A DNA stretch of 64,000 nucleotides from Campylobacter ureolyticus (GTDB lineage Bacteria > Campylobacterota > Campylobacteria > Campylobacterales > Campylobacteraceae). The stretch's first letter is position 1. Each line of letters starts with the position of its first letter. The notes beneath the pieces are model-generated. The model made no database searches and was not told the origin of the DNA. It saw only the letters and a list, made by a program, of their open reading frames with translations. The translations under genes and the position numbers were made by a program. The DNA lies in assembly GCF_013372225.1 (NCBI RefSeq), contig NZ_CP053832.1:1488001-1552000 (forward strand), in the 5' to 3' direction. This document shows, piece after piece, positions 51,330 through 63,098 of this stretch.

Positions 51330-52841
51330 GTGGTATTTGATAATCAATTAGAAATTCAAAGAATAGAAAAAAAAGAAGAATTAAGAAAATTAGGAATAAA
51401 TCCATATCCGCATTTTCTAAAAAAGGATATGGATATAAAAGAATTTAGAGATAAATTTGAGTATATTAAAGAACTCGATGAAAAAAGAGTTAGCGATGAA
51501 GTTATAATTTCAGGGCGTCTTATGCTAAAAAGAGTGGCTGGTAAATCAACATTTGCAAATATTGAAGATGAAAGTGGAAATGTTCAAATTTATTACTCTA
51601 GAGATAGCATAGGTGAAGATTTATATAAAGTTTTTAAAAAAAATCTTGAAGTTGGAGATGTGATTTTAGTAAAAGGTTTTCCTTTTGTAACTAAAACAGG
51701 GGAATTTTCTATGCATGTTACAAACCTAACTCTAGCTTCAAAAGCAATTTCACAACTTCCTGAGAAATTTCATGGACTTGTAGATATTGAGATGCGTTAC
51801 CGACAAAGATATCTTGATATGATAATGAACCCAGAGGTTAGAAATGATTTTAAAAAGAGATCGAAAATCATCTCACTAATTAGACATTTTTTTGAAGAAA
51901 AAGGCTTTATGGAAGTCGAAACTCCTATGATGCACCCAATTGCTGGTGGAGCAAATGCAAAACCATTTGTAACTTATCATAATGCACTTGATGTGAATAG
52001 ATATCTTAGAATAGCACCAGAACTTTATTTAAAACGACTAATTGTTGGTGGAATGGAAGCTGTTTTTGAAATAAATAGAAATTTTAGAAACGAGGGAATG
52101 GATTTAACACATAATCCGGAATTTACATCTATTGAGTTTTACTGGGCGTGGCATAATTACAATGAAGTTATGAATCTAACAGAAGAGCTTTTCAAGATGT
52201 TATTAAAAGGGCTTAATTTACCTGAAATTTTAGAATATGATGATAAAAAGATTGATTTTTCAAAACCGTTTACAAGAGTTAAATATTTAGATGCTCTTGT
52301 TGAGATAGGTGGACTTTCACAAGATGTCATAAATGATAAAGATAAAATTTTAGAAAAACTAAAAAAAGATGGCTTTGAAGCAAATGAAAATTTAGATCTT
52401 GGGCATTTACAAGCTGAGCTTTTTGATAATTATGTGGAGGAAAAACTTATAAACCCAACTTTTATAGTTGATTTTCCAATTTCAATAAGCCCTCTTTCAA
52501 GAAGAAGTGATGAAAATCCAAATATTGCTGAAAGATTTGAGCTGTTTATTGCAGGAAATGAACTAGCAAACGCATTTAATGAATTAAATGATCCACTTGA
52601 TCAATATGAAAGATTTAAAGCACAAATTGAGGCAAAAAATGCAGGAGATGATGAAGCTCATGAGATGGATGAAGACTATGTAAAAGCTCTTGGCTATGCC
52701 ATGCCACCAACTGTTGGTTGGGGACTTGGGATCGATAGACTTGCAATGCTTTTAACTAATAAAAAATCAATTAGAGATGTTATTTTATTTCCAGCTATGA
52801 GACCATTAAAAACAATACAAATAGATGAAGATAAGGAGTAA
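51330..52841 (+). CDS. lysS: Lysyl-tRNA synthetase (class II)
   Basis: A 503-residue enzyme. An N-terminal OB domain ([23 protein letters not shown]) is followed by the class II core with motif 2 ([21 protein letters not shown]) and motif 3 ([14 protein letters not shown]). The start is GTG, with AAAGGAG about 10 bases upstream. It lies 3 bases after fur and 2 bases before glyA. Confidence 0.97.
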   Translation: MVFDNQLEIQRIEKKEELRKLGINPYPHFLKKDMDIKEFRDKFEYIKELDEKRVSDEVIISGRLMLKRVAGKSTFANIEDESGNVQIYYSRDSIGEDLYKVFKKNLEVGDVILVKGFPFVTKTGEFSMHVTNLTLASKAISQLPEKFHGLVDIEMRYRQRYLDMIMNPEVRNDFKKRSKIISLIRHFFEEKGFMEVETPMMHPIAGGANAKPFVTYHNALDVNRYLRIAPELYLKRLIVGGMEAVFEINRNFRNEGMDLTHNPEFTSIEFYWAWHNYNEVMNLTEELFKMLLKGLNLPEILEYDDKKIDFSKPFTRVKYLDALVEIGGLSQDVINDKDKILEKLKKDGFEANENLDLGHLQAELFDNYVEEKLINPTFIVDFPISISPLSRRSDENPNIAERFELFIAGNELANAFNELNDPLDQYERFKAQIEAKNAGDDEAHEMDEDYVKALGYAMPPTVGWGLGIDRLAMLLTNKKSIRDVILFPAMRPLKTIQIDEDKE

Positions 52842-52843
52842 AA

Positions 52844-54088
52844 ATGAGTTTAGAAAATTACGATAAAGAAATTTTTGATTTAACAAACAAGGAATTAAAA
52901 AGACAGTGTGACTACTTGGAAATGATTGCAAGTGAAAATTTTACCTATCCTGATGTTATGGAAGTTATGGGATCAATTTTAACAAATAAATATGCCGAAG
53001 GATATCCACATAAAAGATATTACGGAGGTTGCGAGTTTGTAGATGGAATCGAAGAAATTGCCATTGAAAGATGTAAAAAACTTTTTAACTGCAAATTTGC
53101 AAATGTTCAACCAAATTCAGGAAGTCAAGCTAATCAAGGTGTTTATGGGGCACTTTTAAAACCAGGCGATAGAATTTTAGGTATGGATCTAAGCCATGGT
53201 GGACACTTAACTCACGGTGCAAAGGTAAATGCTAGTGGCAAAAACTATGATAGCTTTTTTTATGGAGTTGAGCTAGATGGAAGAATAAACTATGATAAGG
53301 TATTAGAAATTGCTAAAGTAGTTCAACCAAAACTTATAGTTTGTGGTGCGAGTGCATATGCAAGAGAGATAGATTTTGCCAAATTTAGAGAAATAGCTGA
53401 TGCTGTTGGAGCCTATCTTTTTGCTGATGTTGCACACATCGCAGGTTTAGTTGTAGCAGGTGAACACCCAAGTCCATTTCCACACTGCCATGTTGTTAGT
53501 TCTACAACCCACAAAACATTAAGAGGCCCAAGAGGTGGAATTATAATGACAAATGATGAGGAAATTGCTAAAAAAATAAACTCAAGCATATTTCCTGGTA
53601 TTCAAGGTGGGCCTTTAATGCATGTAATTGCGGCAAAAGCAGTTGGATTTAAACATAATTTAAGCCCTGAATGGAAAATTTATGCAAAACAAGTTAAAGC
53701 AAATGCCAAAAAACTTGGTGAAGTTTTGATAAAAAGAGGATATGACCTAGTAAGTGGTGGAACTGACAATCATCTTGTTCTAATGGATTTGTCAAATAAG
53801 GAATATAGTGGAAAAGATGCATCAGCTGCACTAGAAGATGCTGGCATAACAACAAATAAAAACACAGTTCCTGGAGAAAAAAGAAGTCCTTTTGTAACAA
53901 GTGGTGTAAGAATTGGAAGCCCAGCACTAACTGCAAGAGGTATGAAAGAAGCTGAGTTTGAGTTTATAGCAAATAAAATTGCTGATGTTTTAGATGATAT
54001 AAACAATAAAGATCTTCATGCTAAAATAAAAGAAGAGGTAAAAGTACTAGCGCATAAATTTATAATTTATGATAAAGCTATGTTCTAG
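52844..54088 (+). CDS. glyA: Serine hydroxymethyltransferase
   Basis: PLP enzyme interconverting serine and glycine with tetrahydrofolate. [48 protein letters not shown], and the cofactor lysine in [16 protein letters not shown] are visible. Length is 414. ATG with AAGGAG upstream. Confidence 0.97.
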   Translation: MSLENYDKEIFDLTNKELKRQCDYLEMIASENFTYPDVMEVMGSILTNKYAEGYPHKRYYGGCEFVDGIEEIAIERCKKLFNCKFANVQPNSGSQANQGVYGALLKPGDRILGMDLSHGGHLTHGAKVNASGKNYDSFFYGVELDGRINYDKVLEIAKVVQPKLIVCGASAYAREIDFAKFREIADAVGAYLFADVAHIAGLVVAGEHPSPFPHCHVVSSTTHKTLRGPRGGIIMTNDEEIAKKINSSIFPGIQGGPLMHVIAAKAVGFKHNLSPEWKIYAKQVKANAKKLGEVLIKRGYDLVSGGTDNHLVLMDLSNKEYSGKDASAALEDAGITTNKNTVPGEKRSPFVTSGVRIGSPALTARGMKEAEFEFIANKIADVLDDINNKDLHAKIKEEVKVLAHKFIIYDKAMF

Positions 54089-54096
54089 GAGAAAAA

Positions 54097-54978
54097 ATGA
54101 GTGATGATAGATTTAGTATAGATGATAATATTGTCTTAGACCCTAAAACTGCAAAAACAAATAATATTAAAAAAATTTTAACTGGCATTGCTATTTTAGT
54201 AGTGCTTTTTTTAATAGTTTTAATAATTATGAAATTTATAAATAGTGGAAACATGGAAGAGCCAAAACCGCTTGTTATGCCAAGCGAAGAGACAATATTT
54301 AAGCCTAAAGCTAAAAAACCGAGTCAGCCAATAAGAGAAATTGATGAAGCTTCGAGCAAAAATGTGGAAACTAAAAAATTAGAGCCGCAAATTGTTGAAA
54401 TTAGACCAATTAGAATAGAAGAGGCTCCAAAGTCAAGAGAGAAAATTGAGCATACTATAGCAACAGAAACAAAAGATGAAGCTAAACAAACTATAGTAAA
54501 AAGCAGCCCAAAGGAAGAAATAAAACAAGAGCCAAAAGCTGAAACAACTAAATCAAAACAAGAAGTTGTAGTTGTAACATCTAAAAAAGCGACTCCAAAA
54601 CAAGAGCCTAAAAAAGATATAAAAGAAGAAAAAGTTAAAAAAGAAACTCCAAAAAAAGAGGTTAAAAAGCAAGCTCCTAAAGCCCAAAAGCAAGAGAGCA
54701 AAGACCAAACCCCAGCGCAAAGCAATGTCGCACAAACAACTTTACAAAAAGGTAGCTATATACAAGTTTTAGCCACTGCTGACTTTAAGCCAGATGCCGA
54801 TTACATAAAAAAATTAAAGAGTAAGGGATACACATATACTCTTTATAAAACCACAGTAAAAGGCAAAGAATATATTAAAGTTTTAGTAGGTCCTTTTAAT
54901 GAGGCAAAACTTAACAGTGAAATGTCAAATATAAGAGCAACTATAAACAAAGATGCTTTTGTCTTTAGAGTAAAATAA
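54097..54978 (+). CDS. SPOR-domain membrane protein
   Basis: A 293-residue single-pass protein: a cytoplasmic N-terminus, one helix (about 27-47, ILTGIAILVVLFLIVLIIM), a long Lys/Glu/Pro-rich linker (about 60-215) and a C-terminal SPOR domain (GSYIQVLATADF...YTYTLYKTTVKGKEYIKVLVGPF). SPOR domains bind denuded peptidoglycan glycan strands at division sites. Such a gene follows glyA in C. jejuni as well. It overlaps aroE by one base (TAATG). Confidence 0.87.
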   Translation: MSDDRFSIDDNIVLDPKTAKTNNIKKILTGIAILVVLFLIVLIIMKFINSGNMEEPKPLVMPSEETIFKPKAKKPSQPIREIDEASSKNVETKKLEPQIVEIRPIRIEEAPKSREKIEHTIATETKDEAKQTIVKSSPKEEIKQEPKAETTKSKQEVVVVTSKKATPKQEPKKDIKEEKVKKETPKKEVKKQAPKAQKQESKDQTPAQSNVAQTTLQKGSYIQVLATADFKPDADYIKKLKSKGYTYTLYKTTVKGKEYIKVLVGPFNEAKLNSEMSNIRATINKDAFVFRVK

Positions 54979-55751
54979 TGAAAAAATTTGCAGTCTTTGG
55001 CGATCCAATCTTTCATTCAATATCGCCAAGACTTCACAATCTCGCCATAAAAGAGCTAAATTTAGATGCCTTTTATGGCAGAGTTTGTTTAAAAAATGGA
55101 AATTTATTAAAAGAAACTTTTTTAAATTTAGACTTAAACGGTGCAAACATAACAATTCCACACAAACAAACAGCACTTCAAATTTGTGATAAAATAGATA
55201 TAAATGCTCAAAAAATAGGCTCTTTAAATACAATAGTAAAAAATAAAGATAAGATTTTTGGCTATAACACAGATGCACCTGGTTTTTTAAAAGCTATCAA
55301 TGAATTTAAAGATATCAAATCAGTTTTAATAATTGGAGCAGGAGGCACAGCAAAAGCTTTAGCAAACGCCTTATCAAATTTGGATTTAGAAATAGTAAAT
55401 AGAAGCGATAAATCTTTAGACTTTAAAGAATTTAATTTTTTTACTTATCAAAATTTTAAACCAAGAAAATTTGATTTAGTCATAAACTCAACCTCAGCTG
55501 GATTAAAAGATGATACTTTGCCACTTCCAGAAGAAATTTTAAAAGATTGCTTTTCTAAATATGCTTTTGATGTTATATATGGTAGAAAAACACCTTTTTT
55601 AAACTTAGCTAGCAAATTAAACCTCAAGCATAAAGATGGGCTTGATATGCTTATTTATCAAGCAGTTTTAGCGCTAAATTTATTTTTTAATAATAAGCTT
55701 GATGAGAAAAAAATAGAACTTTATATGAGAAAGGCTGCAAATCTAAATTAA
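54978..55751 (+). CDS. aroE: Shikimate dehydrogenase
   Basis: NADPH-dependent enzyme of the chorismate pathway. FAVFGDPIFHSISPRLHNLA binds shikimate (the family's SxS motif is HSISP). GANITIPHKQ holds the catalytic Lys, NTDAPG and the nucleotide loop IIGAGGTAKAL follow, and LDMLIYQAVLAL closes the protein. Length is 257. It ends before a terminator hairpin shared with the convergent lipoprotein gene. Confidence 0.95.
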   Translation: MKKFAVFGDPIFHSISPRLHNLAIKELNLDAFYGRVCLKNGNLLKETFLNLDLNGANITIPHKQTALQICDKIDINAQKIGSLNTIVKNKDKIFGYNTDAPGFLKAINEFKDIKSVLIIGAGGTAKALANALSNLDLEIVNRSDKSLDFKEFNFFTYQNFKPRKFDLVINSTSAGLKDDTLPLPEEILKDCFSKYAFDVIYGRKTPFLNLASKLNLKHKDGLDMLIYQAVLALNLFFNNKLDEKKIELYMRKAANLN

Positions 55752-55777
55752 TCTATTTAAATTTGCAAGCCAAAATT

Positions 55778-55801
55778 AAGACTTCAACCTATTGAAGTCT
55801 T
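55778..55801. terminator. Bidirectional terminator between aroE and the lipoprotein gene
   Basis: AAGACTTCAA / TTGAAGTCTT forms a perfect 10-base stem with a 4-base loop. T-rich sequence follows on the plus side. It overlaps the stop of the minus-strand gene. Confidence 0.75.
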
Positions 55802-56244
55802 TTCATTTCCTTACATCCTGGATCATAACCGCCAAAGCAAGCTCTTTGATAAATATCTAAAGCTTTTACTTTATCAACTGCTGATCCCTCGCCTTTTTCA
55901 AACATCTTACCAAGTTTCATGCAAGTTGGAATATCTTGAAATCTTACGCAAGTATAATCATACGCTAAAAGTGCATTCACAAAATTGGCATTATGATAAT
56001 ATCCATCAGCTACTGAAATACACTGCTCTAGGCTTAATTGATTTAGCCTATTGTAGATATTGGCTGCTTGACTTGAGTTTGCAGGTGAGTTCACAACTAC
56101 AACATCTTTTTGTGCTGCTGGAATCACCACACCGCCACCATTAGATGGGGTGCTTGCAACCGGAGTCTTTGGAGTAGTATGGGAGCAACCAGCCAAAATT
56201 AAAGCAGTAAATATAGCCAAACTACTTAAAATTTTATTTCTCAT
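55789..56244 (-). CDS. Cys-containing Sel1-like lipoprotein
   Basis: A 151-residue lipoprotein: signal MRNKILSSLAIFTALILAGC with lipobox LAGC. A Pro/Ser/Val-rich linker is followed by a helical part (LEQCISVADGYYHNANFVNALLAYDYTC, CMKLGKMFEKGEG, DKVKALDIYQRACFGGYDPGCKEM) with the spacing of Sel1/Hcp repeats and paired cysteines. The role is unknown; such proteins are common envelope lipoproteins in Campylobacterota. C. jejuni also has a lipoprotein gene next to aroE. Confidence 0.8.
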   Translation of the reverse strand: MRNKILSSLAIFTALILAGCSHTTPKTPVASTPSNGGGVVIPAAQKDVVVVNSPANSSQAANIYNRLNQLSLEQCISVADGYYHNANFVNALLAYDYTCVRFQDIPTCMKLGKMFEKGEGSAVDKVKALDIYQRACFGGYDPGCKEMKRLQ

Positions 56245-56249
56245 TTTTA

Positions 56250-56573
56250 TTATAACCTTCCTTTAATATAGTAAGTTTCCTTACCGCTAACCTTTTCTAA
56301 ATTCATCTTATATTTATCTGACCATTCAAATATAATATCTCTTACAACTTTTCTTTCTCTCTCACTATCAGGCTCATTTTTAATTTTAAAATATGGGTTT
56401 GAATTTGACATAGCTATATAAGCACCATAAATTTTAAGTTTATCATTTAAATTGATAATATCATCAAGTTCACTTTGATTAAAATCACATTTTGATAATA
56501 TACCTCTTAACTGCCCCAAAGTAGAGTCATTTAAAACATAACCCAAACTTACTAAAATTCCTTCTTCGTTCAT
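56250..56573 (-). CDS. Hypothetical protein, 107 residues
   Basis: I do not recognise it. It is soluble, acidic in the middle and has no signal peptide. It reads like a small alpha/beta domain (LVSLGYVLNDSTLGQLRGIL, KNEPDSERERKVVRDIIFEWSDKY). The gene lies between prfB and the lipoprotein gene, 15 and 5 bases away, and is probably in one transcript with nhaA and prfB. Confidence 0.7.
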   Translation of the reverse strand: MNEEGILVSLGYVLNDSTLGQLRGILSKCDFNQSELDDIINLNDKLKIYGAYIAMSNSNPYFKIKNEPDSERERKVVRDIIFEWSDKYKMNLEKVSGKETYYIKGRL

Positions 56574-56588
56574 ACTAAATCCTTTTAT

Positions 56589-57695
56589 TTAAAATTGTTT
56601 TTTATCAGATTGGGAGATTAAAACTCCCTCAATGATTTTTTTAATATCACCATCTAATACCGCATCAACATTTGAATAACTTAAATTTGATCTATTATCT
56701 TTAACTTGTTGATATGGAAACAGTACATAACTTCTTACTTGATATCCCCATCCAATTTCACTTTTATCAACATTATTGTGTGCTTCATTTTGCTTTTGAA
56801 ACTCTAACTCATAAAGTCTTGATTTAAGCATCTTCATTGCGGTTGCTTTGTTTTTGTGTTGGCTTCTATCATTTTGACACTGCACAACAATGCCAGTTTC
56901 ATAATGAGTTATTCTAACTGCACTTTCTGTTTTATTTACATGCTGACCACCTGCCCCACTTGCTCTATAAACATCTATTCTTATATCTTTTTCTTCTATT
57001 TCTATATTTATATCATCATCAAGCTCAGGGCTTACCATAACGCTTGTAAAGCTTGTGTGACGTCTTCCAGCACTATCAAATGGACTTACTCTAACAAGTC
57101 TGTGGATGCCATTTTCAGCTTTTAAATATCCATAAGCATTTTCACCTTTTACTATAAAGCTTACATCTTTTAATCCAGCCTCATCGCCTTCTTGAAAATC
57201 CAAAACATCAACTTTATAATTTTCTCTTTCGCAAAATCTCAAATACATTCTATATAACATACTTGCCCAGTCATTGCTCTCTGTTCCACCAGCTCCTGGA
57301 TGAATTGTAACAATTGCATTTTTAGAGTCATTTTCGCTACTTAAAAGCATTGAAATCTCTAAATTAGTAATTTTTTCTTCCAATTCATCAGCGTCTTCAA
57401 AAAGACTTTCTAAAAGATCACTATCGTTTTCATCACTTGCTAACTTAAACATATCAAATGCATCTTCAACTGCTTGTTTTGCTGATTTAAATTTAGCCAA
57501 CATAGATGAAATTTGGGTTTTTTCTTTATTGATTTTAGCTGCATTTACTGCATCACCCCAAAAACTAGGATCTGTTTGCTCCGCTACTATACTATCAACT
57601 CTTTTTTGCAATAAATCTGGTTTTATTATAAGGCTTATATTATCAACTTTGGTTTTTAGTTTTTTTAATAATTCACCGTATTCGTAACTATCCAA
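56589..57695 (-). CDS. prfB: Peptide chain release factor 2
   Basis: RF2 terminates at UAA and UGA. The stop-recognition tripeptide SPF is in [10 protein letters not shown], the peptidyl-tRNA hydrolysis motif is [14 protein letters not shown] domain 1 helical bundle occupies the first ~110 residues. Length is 368. The frame is continuous: the programmed +1 frameshift with in-frame UGA near codon 26, as in E. coli prfB, is absent. It overlaps nhaA by 8 bases. Confidence 0.96.
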   Translation of the reverse strand: MDSYEYGELLKKLKTKVDNISLIIKPDLLQKRVDSIVAEQTDPSFWGDAVNAAKINKEKTQISSMLAKFKSAKQAVEDAFDMFKLASDENDSDLLESLFEDADELEEKITNLEISMLLSSENDSKNAIVTIHPGAGGTESNDWASMLYRMYLRFCERENYKVDVLDFQEGDEAGLKDVSFIVKGENAYGYLKAENGIHRLVRVSPFDSAGRRHTSFTSVMVSPELDDDINIEIEEKDIRIDVYRASGAGGQHVNKTESAVRITHYETGIVVQCQNDRSQHKNKATAMKMLKSRLYELEFQKQNEAHNNVDKSEIGWGYQVRSYVLFPYQQVKDNRSNLSYSNVDAVLDGDIKKIIEGVLISQSDKKQF

Positions 57696-58947
57696 TGCTT
57701 TCCTTTAATTTCTGCTCTTCTAAAACTTTTTGTGCTTCTTTTGCTTTTTCGGCCAATAAATAATCATCTTCTTTTAAAATTTCTCTTTGTTTTTGATATT
57801 TATAGCCTATTTTCATGACAAAATATCCAGCAATTGCTGCAATAAATGATGCTATAAGTATAGCAAATTTTTCAGCATAATGGAATATATTACTATCATG
57901 ATAAGCAATTGAACAGATAAATAAACTCATACTTGCACCAATTCCTGTTAAAACACAAAGTCCAAAAAACTGCATTAAATTCGCACCAGATGGAAGTTTT
58001 GAAACTCCAAATTTTATAATAACATAAGAAAATCCATAAATTCCCAAAGGTTTTGCTATAACAAGCCCTACAATAATTCCTAAGGAAACAGGATGAATTA
58101 AATGACTAAAAGCATCTGAAGTTAGTGGAATACCAGCATTGACAAAAGCAAATAATGGCATTACAAAATAAGTTATAAATCCGCCTAATTTATTTTCAAT
58201 ATCTCTAAGCATAGAGTACCCATGAATTGGCTTTAGTGGAATGAAAATGGCAGCTATTATTCCAGCTATTGTAGTGTGAACGCCTGATTGTAAAAACGCT
58301 GTCCAAAGCAAAAGCCCAGTTACAATATAAAAAAACTTTTTATTTACCTTAAGCAAATTTAAAATAATTAAAACTCCAATTAAAACTCCAGCCATTATAA
58401 GGGCATAATTAGAAAGTTCACTTGTATAAAAAATAGCGATTATAACAACAGCACAAATATCATCAATGATTGCTAAAAGAAGTAGAAAAATTCTTAAGGA
58501 TGGTGGTACTTTTGAACCAAGCAATAGCAACACTCCAACAGCAAAAGCAGTATCGCTAACAGTAGGTATCGCCCAACCACGCATAGCAAAACTATCACCA
58601 TAAGTAAAGGCTGCAAAAACAAGTGCAGGAACTATAACACCACCAAGGCCTCCAACTAATGGAAGTGCAACTCTATCAGGAGAACTTAACTCACCAACTA
58701 GTATCTCTCTTTTAACTTCAAGTCCAATATAAAAGAAAAAAAGCGACATCAAACCATCATTCACCCATAAAATGATTGGCTTAACTATTTTAAAATCTTC
58801 TACCATAATTCCGGCTTTTAATCTTAAAAAGTCATTATAAAATTCAGTTAAAATTGTATTTTGACAAACAAGAGCTAAAAATGTAGCCATAATTATCAAA
58901 ATTCCACCAATTGATTCGTGTTTTAAAAACCTCCCTAGTCTTTCCAC
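57688..58947 (-). CDS. nhaA: Na+/H+ antiporter NhaA
   Basis: A 419-residue inner-membrane antiporter with about twelve helices. [40 protein letters not shown] and [13 protein letters not shown] hold the paired aspartates for ion binding (Asp-Asp in helix 5). A charged tail of 45 residues follows. It exports sodium or lithium at alkaline pH. The start is close to a divergent region leading to panC. Confidence 0.95.
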   Translation of the reverse strand: MERLGRFLKHESIGGILIIMATFLALVCQNTILTEFYNDFLRLKAGIMVEDFKIVKPIILWVNDGLMSLFFFYIGLEVKREILVGELSSPDRVALPLVGGLGGVIVPALVFAAFTYGDSFAMRGWAIPTVSDTAFAVGVLLLLGSKVPPSLRIFLLLLAIIDDICAVVIIAIFYTSELSNYALIMAGVLIGVLIILNLLKVNKKFFYIVTGLLLWTAFLQSGVHTTIAGIIAAIFIPLKPIHGYSMLRDIENKLGGFITYFVMPLFAFVNAGIPLTSDAFSHLIHPVSLGIIVGLVIAKPLGIYGFSYVIIKFGVSKLPSGANLMQFFGLCVLTGIGASMSLFICSIAYHDSNIFHYAEKFAILIASFIAAIAGYFVMKIGYKYQKQREILKEDDYLLAEKAKEAQKVLEEQKLKESIG

Positions 58948-59052
58948 CTACGCCCTTTCTCACACTATTTGTATGACATAAATTTAGTATTATATTTTAT
59001 CTAAAAATCTTTAAATCTAGCATAGATTAAGAGTAATTTAGAAAATTTAAGT

Positions 59053-59058
59053 TATAAT
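59053..59058 (+). promoter_or_regulatory. -10 box for panC
   Basis: TATAAT lies 36 bases before the panC ATG, in the 146-base gap divergent from nhaA. The rest of the gap holds nothing else that I can identify. Confidence 0.65.
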
Positions 59059-59093
59059 TGCGAAAATTTTACACTAAATAGGAAAGTTTTATT

Positions 59094-59915
59094 ATGAAAA
59101 TAGCTAGCACAATTAGCGGATTAAAAGAGAATTTGAAAGAATTTAATGGAACAATTGGATATGTCCCTACAATGGGAGCCTTACATAGGGGTCATCTAAG
59201 TTTAATAGAGAACTCAAAAAAAGATAATGATTTTACAGTTGTTTCAGTTTTTGTAAACCCAACTCAATTTTTACCAGGTGAGGACTTTGAAAAATATCCT
59301 AAAAATCAAGAAGCAGATACAAGAATATGCGAAGTTGCTGGGGTTGATTTATTATTTTTACCAAGCGTGGATGAAATTTATAAAAAAAGTGAAACAACTA
59401 TAAAAGCAAATGAAAAATTAAACTCCATTTTAGAAGGTTCTTTTAGACCAGGACACTTTGATGGTGTATGTAGAGTTTTAAATAAATTTTTTAATCTTAT
59501 AAAACCAAATAATGCATATTTTGGGAAAAAAGATGCTCAACAAATCGCGGTTGTAAAAAATATGGTTGATTCATTTTTTTTAGATGTTAAAATAAATCCT
59601 TGTGAAATAGTTAGAGAAGCCGATGGTTTAGCGCTTAGCTCAAGAAATACCTACCTAAATGAAGAGCAAAAACTAGATGCTTTAAAACTATCTAGATCAC
59701 TTTTGAAAGCTTCAAATTTAGTAAAAAAAGGTGAGACCGAATCAAAACAAATTATTGCCTCCATAAAAGAAACGCTTGAGCCATTAAAAGTTGATTATGT
59801 GGCAATTGTAGATAGAAACTTTAACGAAATAGAAAAAATTGAACTAGGAAATACAATAATTTTAATAGCAGCATTTGTTGATAAAACAAGATTAATCGAT
59901 AACATTTGGATTTAA
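59094..59915 (+). CDS. panC: Pantothenate synthetase
   Basis: Joins pantoate and beta-alanine with ATP. The family's HIGH motif appears as [17 protein letters not shown], and [33 protein letters not shown] and ALSSRN follow. Length is 273. AGGAAAG precedes the ATG. rimO starts one base after the stop. Confidence 0.96.
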   Translation: MKIASTISGLKENLKEFNGTIGYVPTMGALHRGHLSLIENSKKDNDFTVVSVFVNPTQFLPGEDFEKYPKNQEADTRICEVAGVDLLFLPSVDEIYKKSETTIKANEKLNSILEGSFRPGHFDGVCRVLNKFFNLIKPNNAYFGKKDAQQIAVVKNMVDSFFLDVKINPCEIVREADGLALSSRNTYLNEEQKLDALKLSRSLLKASNLVKKGETESKQIIASIKETLEPLKVDYVAIVDRNFNEIEKIELGNTIILIAAFVDKTRLIDNIWI

Positions 59916-59916
59916 A

Positions 59917-61212
59917 ATGCCAAAACTTTATCTTTGCTCTTTGGGCTGTAATAAAAATTTAGTCGATAGTGAAATAATGCTTGGAAGATTACAAAACTAT
60001 GAAGTTGTAAATTCTCCTGATGACGCTGATGTTATGATAGTAAATACATGTGGGTTTATAACTTCTGCAAAAGAAGAAAGCATAAAAACAATCTTAGAAT
60101 TAGCAAACTACAAAAAAGAAAACTCGGTTTTAGTAGTAACTGGGTGTTTGATGCAGCGCTATAAAGATGAACTTATGCGAGAACTTCCAGAAGTTGATAT
60201 TTTTAGTGGAGTTGGAGACTATGATAAAATAGATGAGATGATTTTAAAAAAACAAAATTTATTTAGTCCAAAAACTTATCTGCAAAAAAATGAAAAAAGA
60301 GTTATAACTGGCTCAAACTATCATGCTTATATTAAAATTTCAGAAGGTTGTAATCAAAAATGTAGTTTTTGTGCGATTCCAACTTTTAAGGGAAAGCTAA
60401 AAAGTAGAGATTTAAAAGACATTGTCAAAGAGGTAAAAAGCCTAGTTGGGCAAGGCTTTTATGATTTTAGTTTTATCTCACAAGATAGCTCAAGTTATTT
60501 AAGAGATTTTGGTATAAAAGATGGGCTCATAAGTTTAATTAACGAAATTGAAAAAATTGATGGTGTTAAATTTGCTAGAATTTTATACCTTTATCCTGCT
60601 ACAACTTCAGTAAATTTAATTCAAAAAATAATTGATTCAAAAGTATTTTTAAACTATTTTGATATGCCTTTACAACATATCAGTCAAAAAATGTTAAAAC
60701 TTATGAAACGCCCAAATGGCAATGAATTTAAACTTTTAGAAATGATGAGAAAAGCACCAAATTCATTTTTAAGAAGTGGGTTTATCGTGGGACATCCAGG
60801 AGAAAGCCAGGAAGATTTTAACGAGCTTTGCAATTTTTTAAAAGAATTTAATTTTGATAGAATTAGTGTTTTTGCCTACTCAAAAGAAGAAGATACCGCA
60901 TCGTTTGAAATGGAGCAAATTTCTTCAAAAGTAGTTACAAAAAGATTAAATTTAATAGAAAAAATAACTTTAAACTCGCTTAAAAATAGCCTTCAAAAAG
61001 AAGTAGGAAAAACAATACTTTGTGAAATTAATGGTATTAGCAGTGAAGGTGAAATGTTTTATGGTGCAAAAAATGTAATTTGGGATAAAGATATCGATGG
61101 AGAGATTTTAATAAATGATAGTGAAGTTAAAAATCTTGAAATTGGCAAAGTCTATAAGTGTCTTATAACTTCAATTGCTGGCGATAAGTTAGTTGGAGAA
61201 ATTATTGCTTGA
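59917..61212 (+). CDS. rimO: Ribosomal protein S12 methylthiotransferase
   Basis: Radical SAM enzyme that modifies Asp of S12. The UPF0004 domain holds three cysteines ([23 protein letters not shown]). The radical SAM cluster is [13 protein letters not shown], and DMPLQHIS and a C-terminal TRAM domain follow. [12 protein letters not shown] distinguishes RimO from MiaB. Length is 431. It overlaps the tilS frame at the 3' end. Confidence 0.95.
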   Translation: MPKLYLCSLGCNKNLVDSEIMLGRLQNYEVVNSPDDADVMIVNTCGFITSAKEESIKTILELANYKKENSVLVVTGCLMQRYKDELMRELPEVDIFSGVGDYDKIDEMILKKQNLFSPKTYLQKNEKRVITGSNYHAYIKISEGCNQKCSFCAIPTFKGKLKSRDLKDIVKEVKSLVGQGFYDFSFISQDSSSYLRDFGIKDGLISLINEIEKIDGVKFARILYLYPATTSVNLIQKIIDSKVFLNYFDMPLQHISQKMLKLMKRPNGNEFKLLEMMRKAPNSFLRSGFIVGHPGESQEDFNELCNFLKEFNFDRISVFAYSKEEDTASFEMEQISSKVVTKRLNLIEKITLNSLKNSLQKEVGKTILCEINGISSEGEMFYGAKNVIWDKDIDGEILINDSEVKNLEIGKVYKCLITSIAGDKLVGEIIA

Positions 61213-62170
61213 CCAAAATGCTTTAAATTTATTAAAAGGTAAAAGCTCGATTTTAGCATTTTCTCACGGAGTTGATAGCACAGCTTTATTTTATCTTTTG
61301 GTTAATCAAAATATTGATTTTGATTTGGCATTTGTAAACTACAACACAAGAAAAGAAAGTATTTTAGAAGAAAACGAAGCTATAAATTTAGCAAAAAAAT
61401 TTAATAAAAAAATATTTGTTAAAAAAGTAAATTTAAATCTTGAAAAAAGTTCAAATTTTGAAAAAATAGCAAGAGATTTAAGATATGAATTTTTTGATGA
61501 AATTTTTTCTAAATTTGACTATAAATTTCTAATTACAGCTCATAATTTAAATGATCTTTTCGAATGGTTTTTAATGAGAATTTCAAAAGGTGCCGGACTT
61601 TGCAATGCCCTTGGAATGAGTATTTATGATAAAAAAGAAAATTTAAACATAATAAGACCTTTATTATATACCTCAAGAGATGAAATACTAAATTTCTTAA
61701 ATGAAAATCATCTAAAATATTTTATAGATAGCTCAAATAAAAACACTAAATTTCAAAGAAATTTTATGAGAGAAAATTTTAGCAATGAGTTTGTAAGACT
61801 TTATAAAAAAGGTCTAGAAAACAGCTTAAAATTTATGCAAAAAGATAAAGAAATTTTACAAGATGGCTTAATATATGAAAATTTAGAGTTTTTTATTATA
61901 AAAAACCAACTAAATTCCATAAATTTATTAGATAAAATTTTGAAAAAATTTGGTATCGTGATGAGCCAAAAACAAAGAGATGAAGCAATAAAAGATACCG
62001 TTATAAGTGGCAAAATAACAATTTCTTATAAAGATGATAAAATCTATATAGCGCCATATAAAAAAGAAATTATGACTAAGAAATTTAAAGAAATTTGCAG
62101 AGTAAAAAAAGTCCCTAAATTAATTAGAGGCTATATTTTTACTCATCAAAATTTACTTAAATATTTTTAA
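61205..62170 (+). CDS. tilS: tRNA(Ile)-lysidine synthase
   Basis: Puts lysidine on C34 of the AUA-reading tRNA-Ile, which matters in this AT-rich genome with many AUA codons. The PP-loop appears as [12 protein letters not shown], a variant of SGGx[21 protein letters not shown] and [16 protein letters not shown] are further family marks. At 321 residues it is the short Campylobacter type. The TTG used here has GGAG 6 bases upstream; an in-frame TTG 12 bases earlier has no such site. It overlaps rimO by 8 bases and the next convergent gene by 4. Confidence 0.9.
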   Translation: MLDQNALNLLKGKSSILAFSHGVDSTALFYLLVNQNIDFDLAFVNYNTRKESILEENEAINLAKKFNKKIFVKKVNLNLEKSSNFEKIARDLRYEFFDEIFSKFDYKFLITAHNLNDLFEWFLMRISKGAGLCNALGMSIYDKKENLNIIRPLLYTSRDEILNFLNENHLKYFIDSSNKNTKFQRNFMRENFSNEFVRLYKKGLENSLKFMQKDKEILQDGLIYENLEFFIIKNQLNSINLLDKILKKFGIVMSQKQRDEAIKDTVISGKITISYKDDKIYIAPYKKEIMTKKFKEICRVKKVPKLIRGYIFTHQNLLKYF

Positions 62171-62937
62171 AAGTTTTCTTTTATATTTATTTTGTTTGCA
62201 AAGTCTATTATATCTTCCATTCCAACTTCTGTTTTTATGAAAACCTTGGTGAAAATATAATACCCAATCTCAGGTCCTACACTTCCGTAAACCATAATTT
62301 TTTCTATAAAATCATCATGTTTTTCATAGAATTCTTTTAAATAATCTTCAATAGCTGCACAAAAAATTTCATCACTATTTATATCTAAATCCAAATTTTC
62401 TAAAATCATTTTTTCATAACTTTTTTCTAAAGATATCATTTTTGCATCAATTACTTTATCTTTATTAGCAACCATTATTGCAAGAGTTTGATGAAATTTT
62501 ATTAAAAATAGATTAACGCCATCTAGCTTGTAATTTTTATATAAAAAATAAAGCACTTTAAAAGGACTTATATATTCAAATTCATTTGCTTCTATGTTTT
62601 CTTTATATCTTTGAAATTTGTCTTCATCTAAAATAGCTATTATATTTTTATCTATTTTTTGTGTAAGTTTATCTTTTAGATCATCGCTATTTTCCATAAC
62701 TAAGGAGTGTTTTAAAGATCCATCTATCACGGAAACATAACTTTTTTTATCTTTTTTAGCATCTTTTAAATACTCATTTACACTTTTAAACAAGTCACCA
62801 TCTTTTGGTCTTATTGTGTTAAAATATTCTTTTAATATCACTTTTTGTGAGTTAAGATTTCTAAATTTAATCTTACATGAACCATCATCAAAAAAAATAG
62901 TATAAAAATTTCTCAAATTTCGTTTTAAAAAAGCCAT
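62167..62937 (-). CDS. Hypothetical protein, 256 residues, perhaps actin-fold/PilM-like
   Basis: I do not recognise it with certainty. It has no signal peptide or membrane helix. The strand pattern (FYTIFFDDGSCKIKF, KSYVSVIDGS, NIIAILDED, LFLIKFHQTLAIMVAN, IMVYGSVGPEIGYYIF) recalls the alternating strands of the actin-like PilM/GspL family used in pili or DNA-uptake systems. This is a weak structural guess. The gene stands alone, convergent with tilS. Confidence 0.65.
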   Translation of the reverse strand: MAFLKRNLRNFYTIFFDDGSCKIKFRNLNSQKVILKEYFNTIRPKDGDLFKSVNEYLKDAKKDKKSYVSVIDGSLKHSLVMENSDDLKDKLTQKIDKNIIAILDEDKFQRYKENIEANEFEYISPFKVLYFLYKNYKLDGVNLFLIKFHQTLAIMVANKDKVIDAKMISLEKSYEKMILENLDLDINSDEIFCAAIEDYLKEFYEKHDDFIEKIMVYGSVGPEIGYYIFTKVFIKTEVGMEDIIDFANKINIKENF

Positions 62938-63060
62938 TATGATTTCCTTAATATATAATTGTCCGCAATTTTATCAAATTTTTAATAAAATAAACTGAAA
63001 ATTTAAATTTTGTGTTTTTTTTATAACAATTTACTTAATAAAAATTTAACATTCGTGTGA

Positions 63061-63066
63061 TAAAAT
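63061..63066 (+). promoter_or_regulatory. -10-like box for the NosL-like gene
   Basis: TAAAAT with an upstream TGTGA lies 33 bases before the ATG. The 161-base gap before the gene is very AT-rich, and no operator could be identified. Confidence 0.45.
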
Positions 63067-63098
63067 TAATTTTATTATTTTTTCTTAGGAGCATGTAA

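Noticed and set aside
54324-54725. A 133-codon open frame opposite the SPOR-domain gene
   Set aside because: It mirrors the Lys/Glu/Pro-rich linker of the plus-strand gene. The Ser/Phe-rich translation is what a low-complexity linker gives on the other strand, and no ribosome site or promoter goes with it.
56589-57695. Programmed frameshift in prfB
   Set aside because: The frame is open from start to stop, with no in-frame UGA or CUU-UGA site near the N-terminus.
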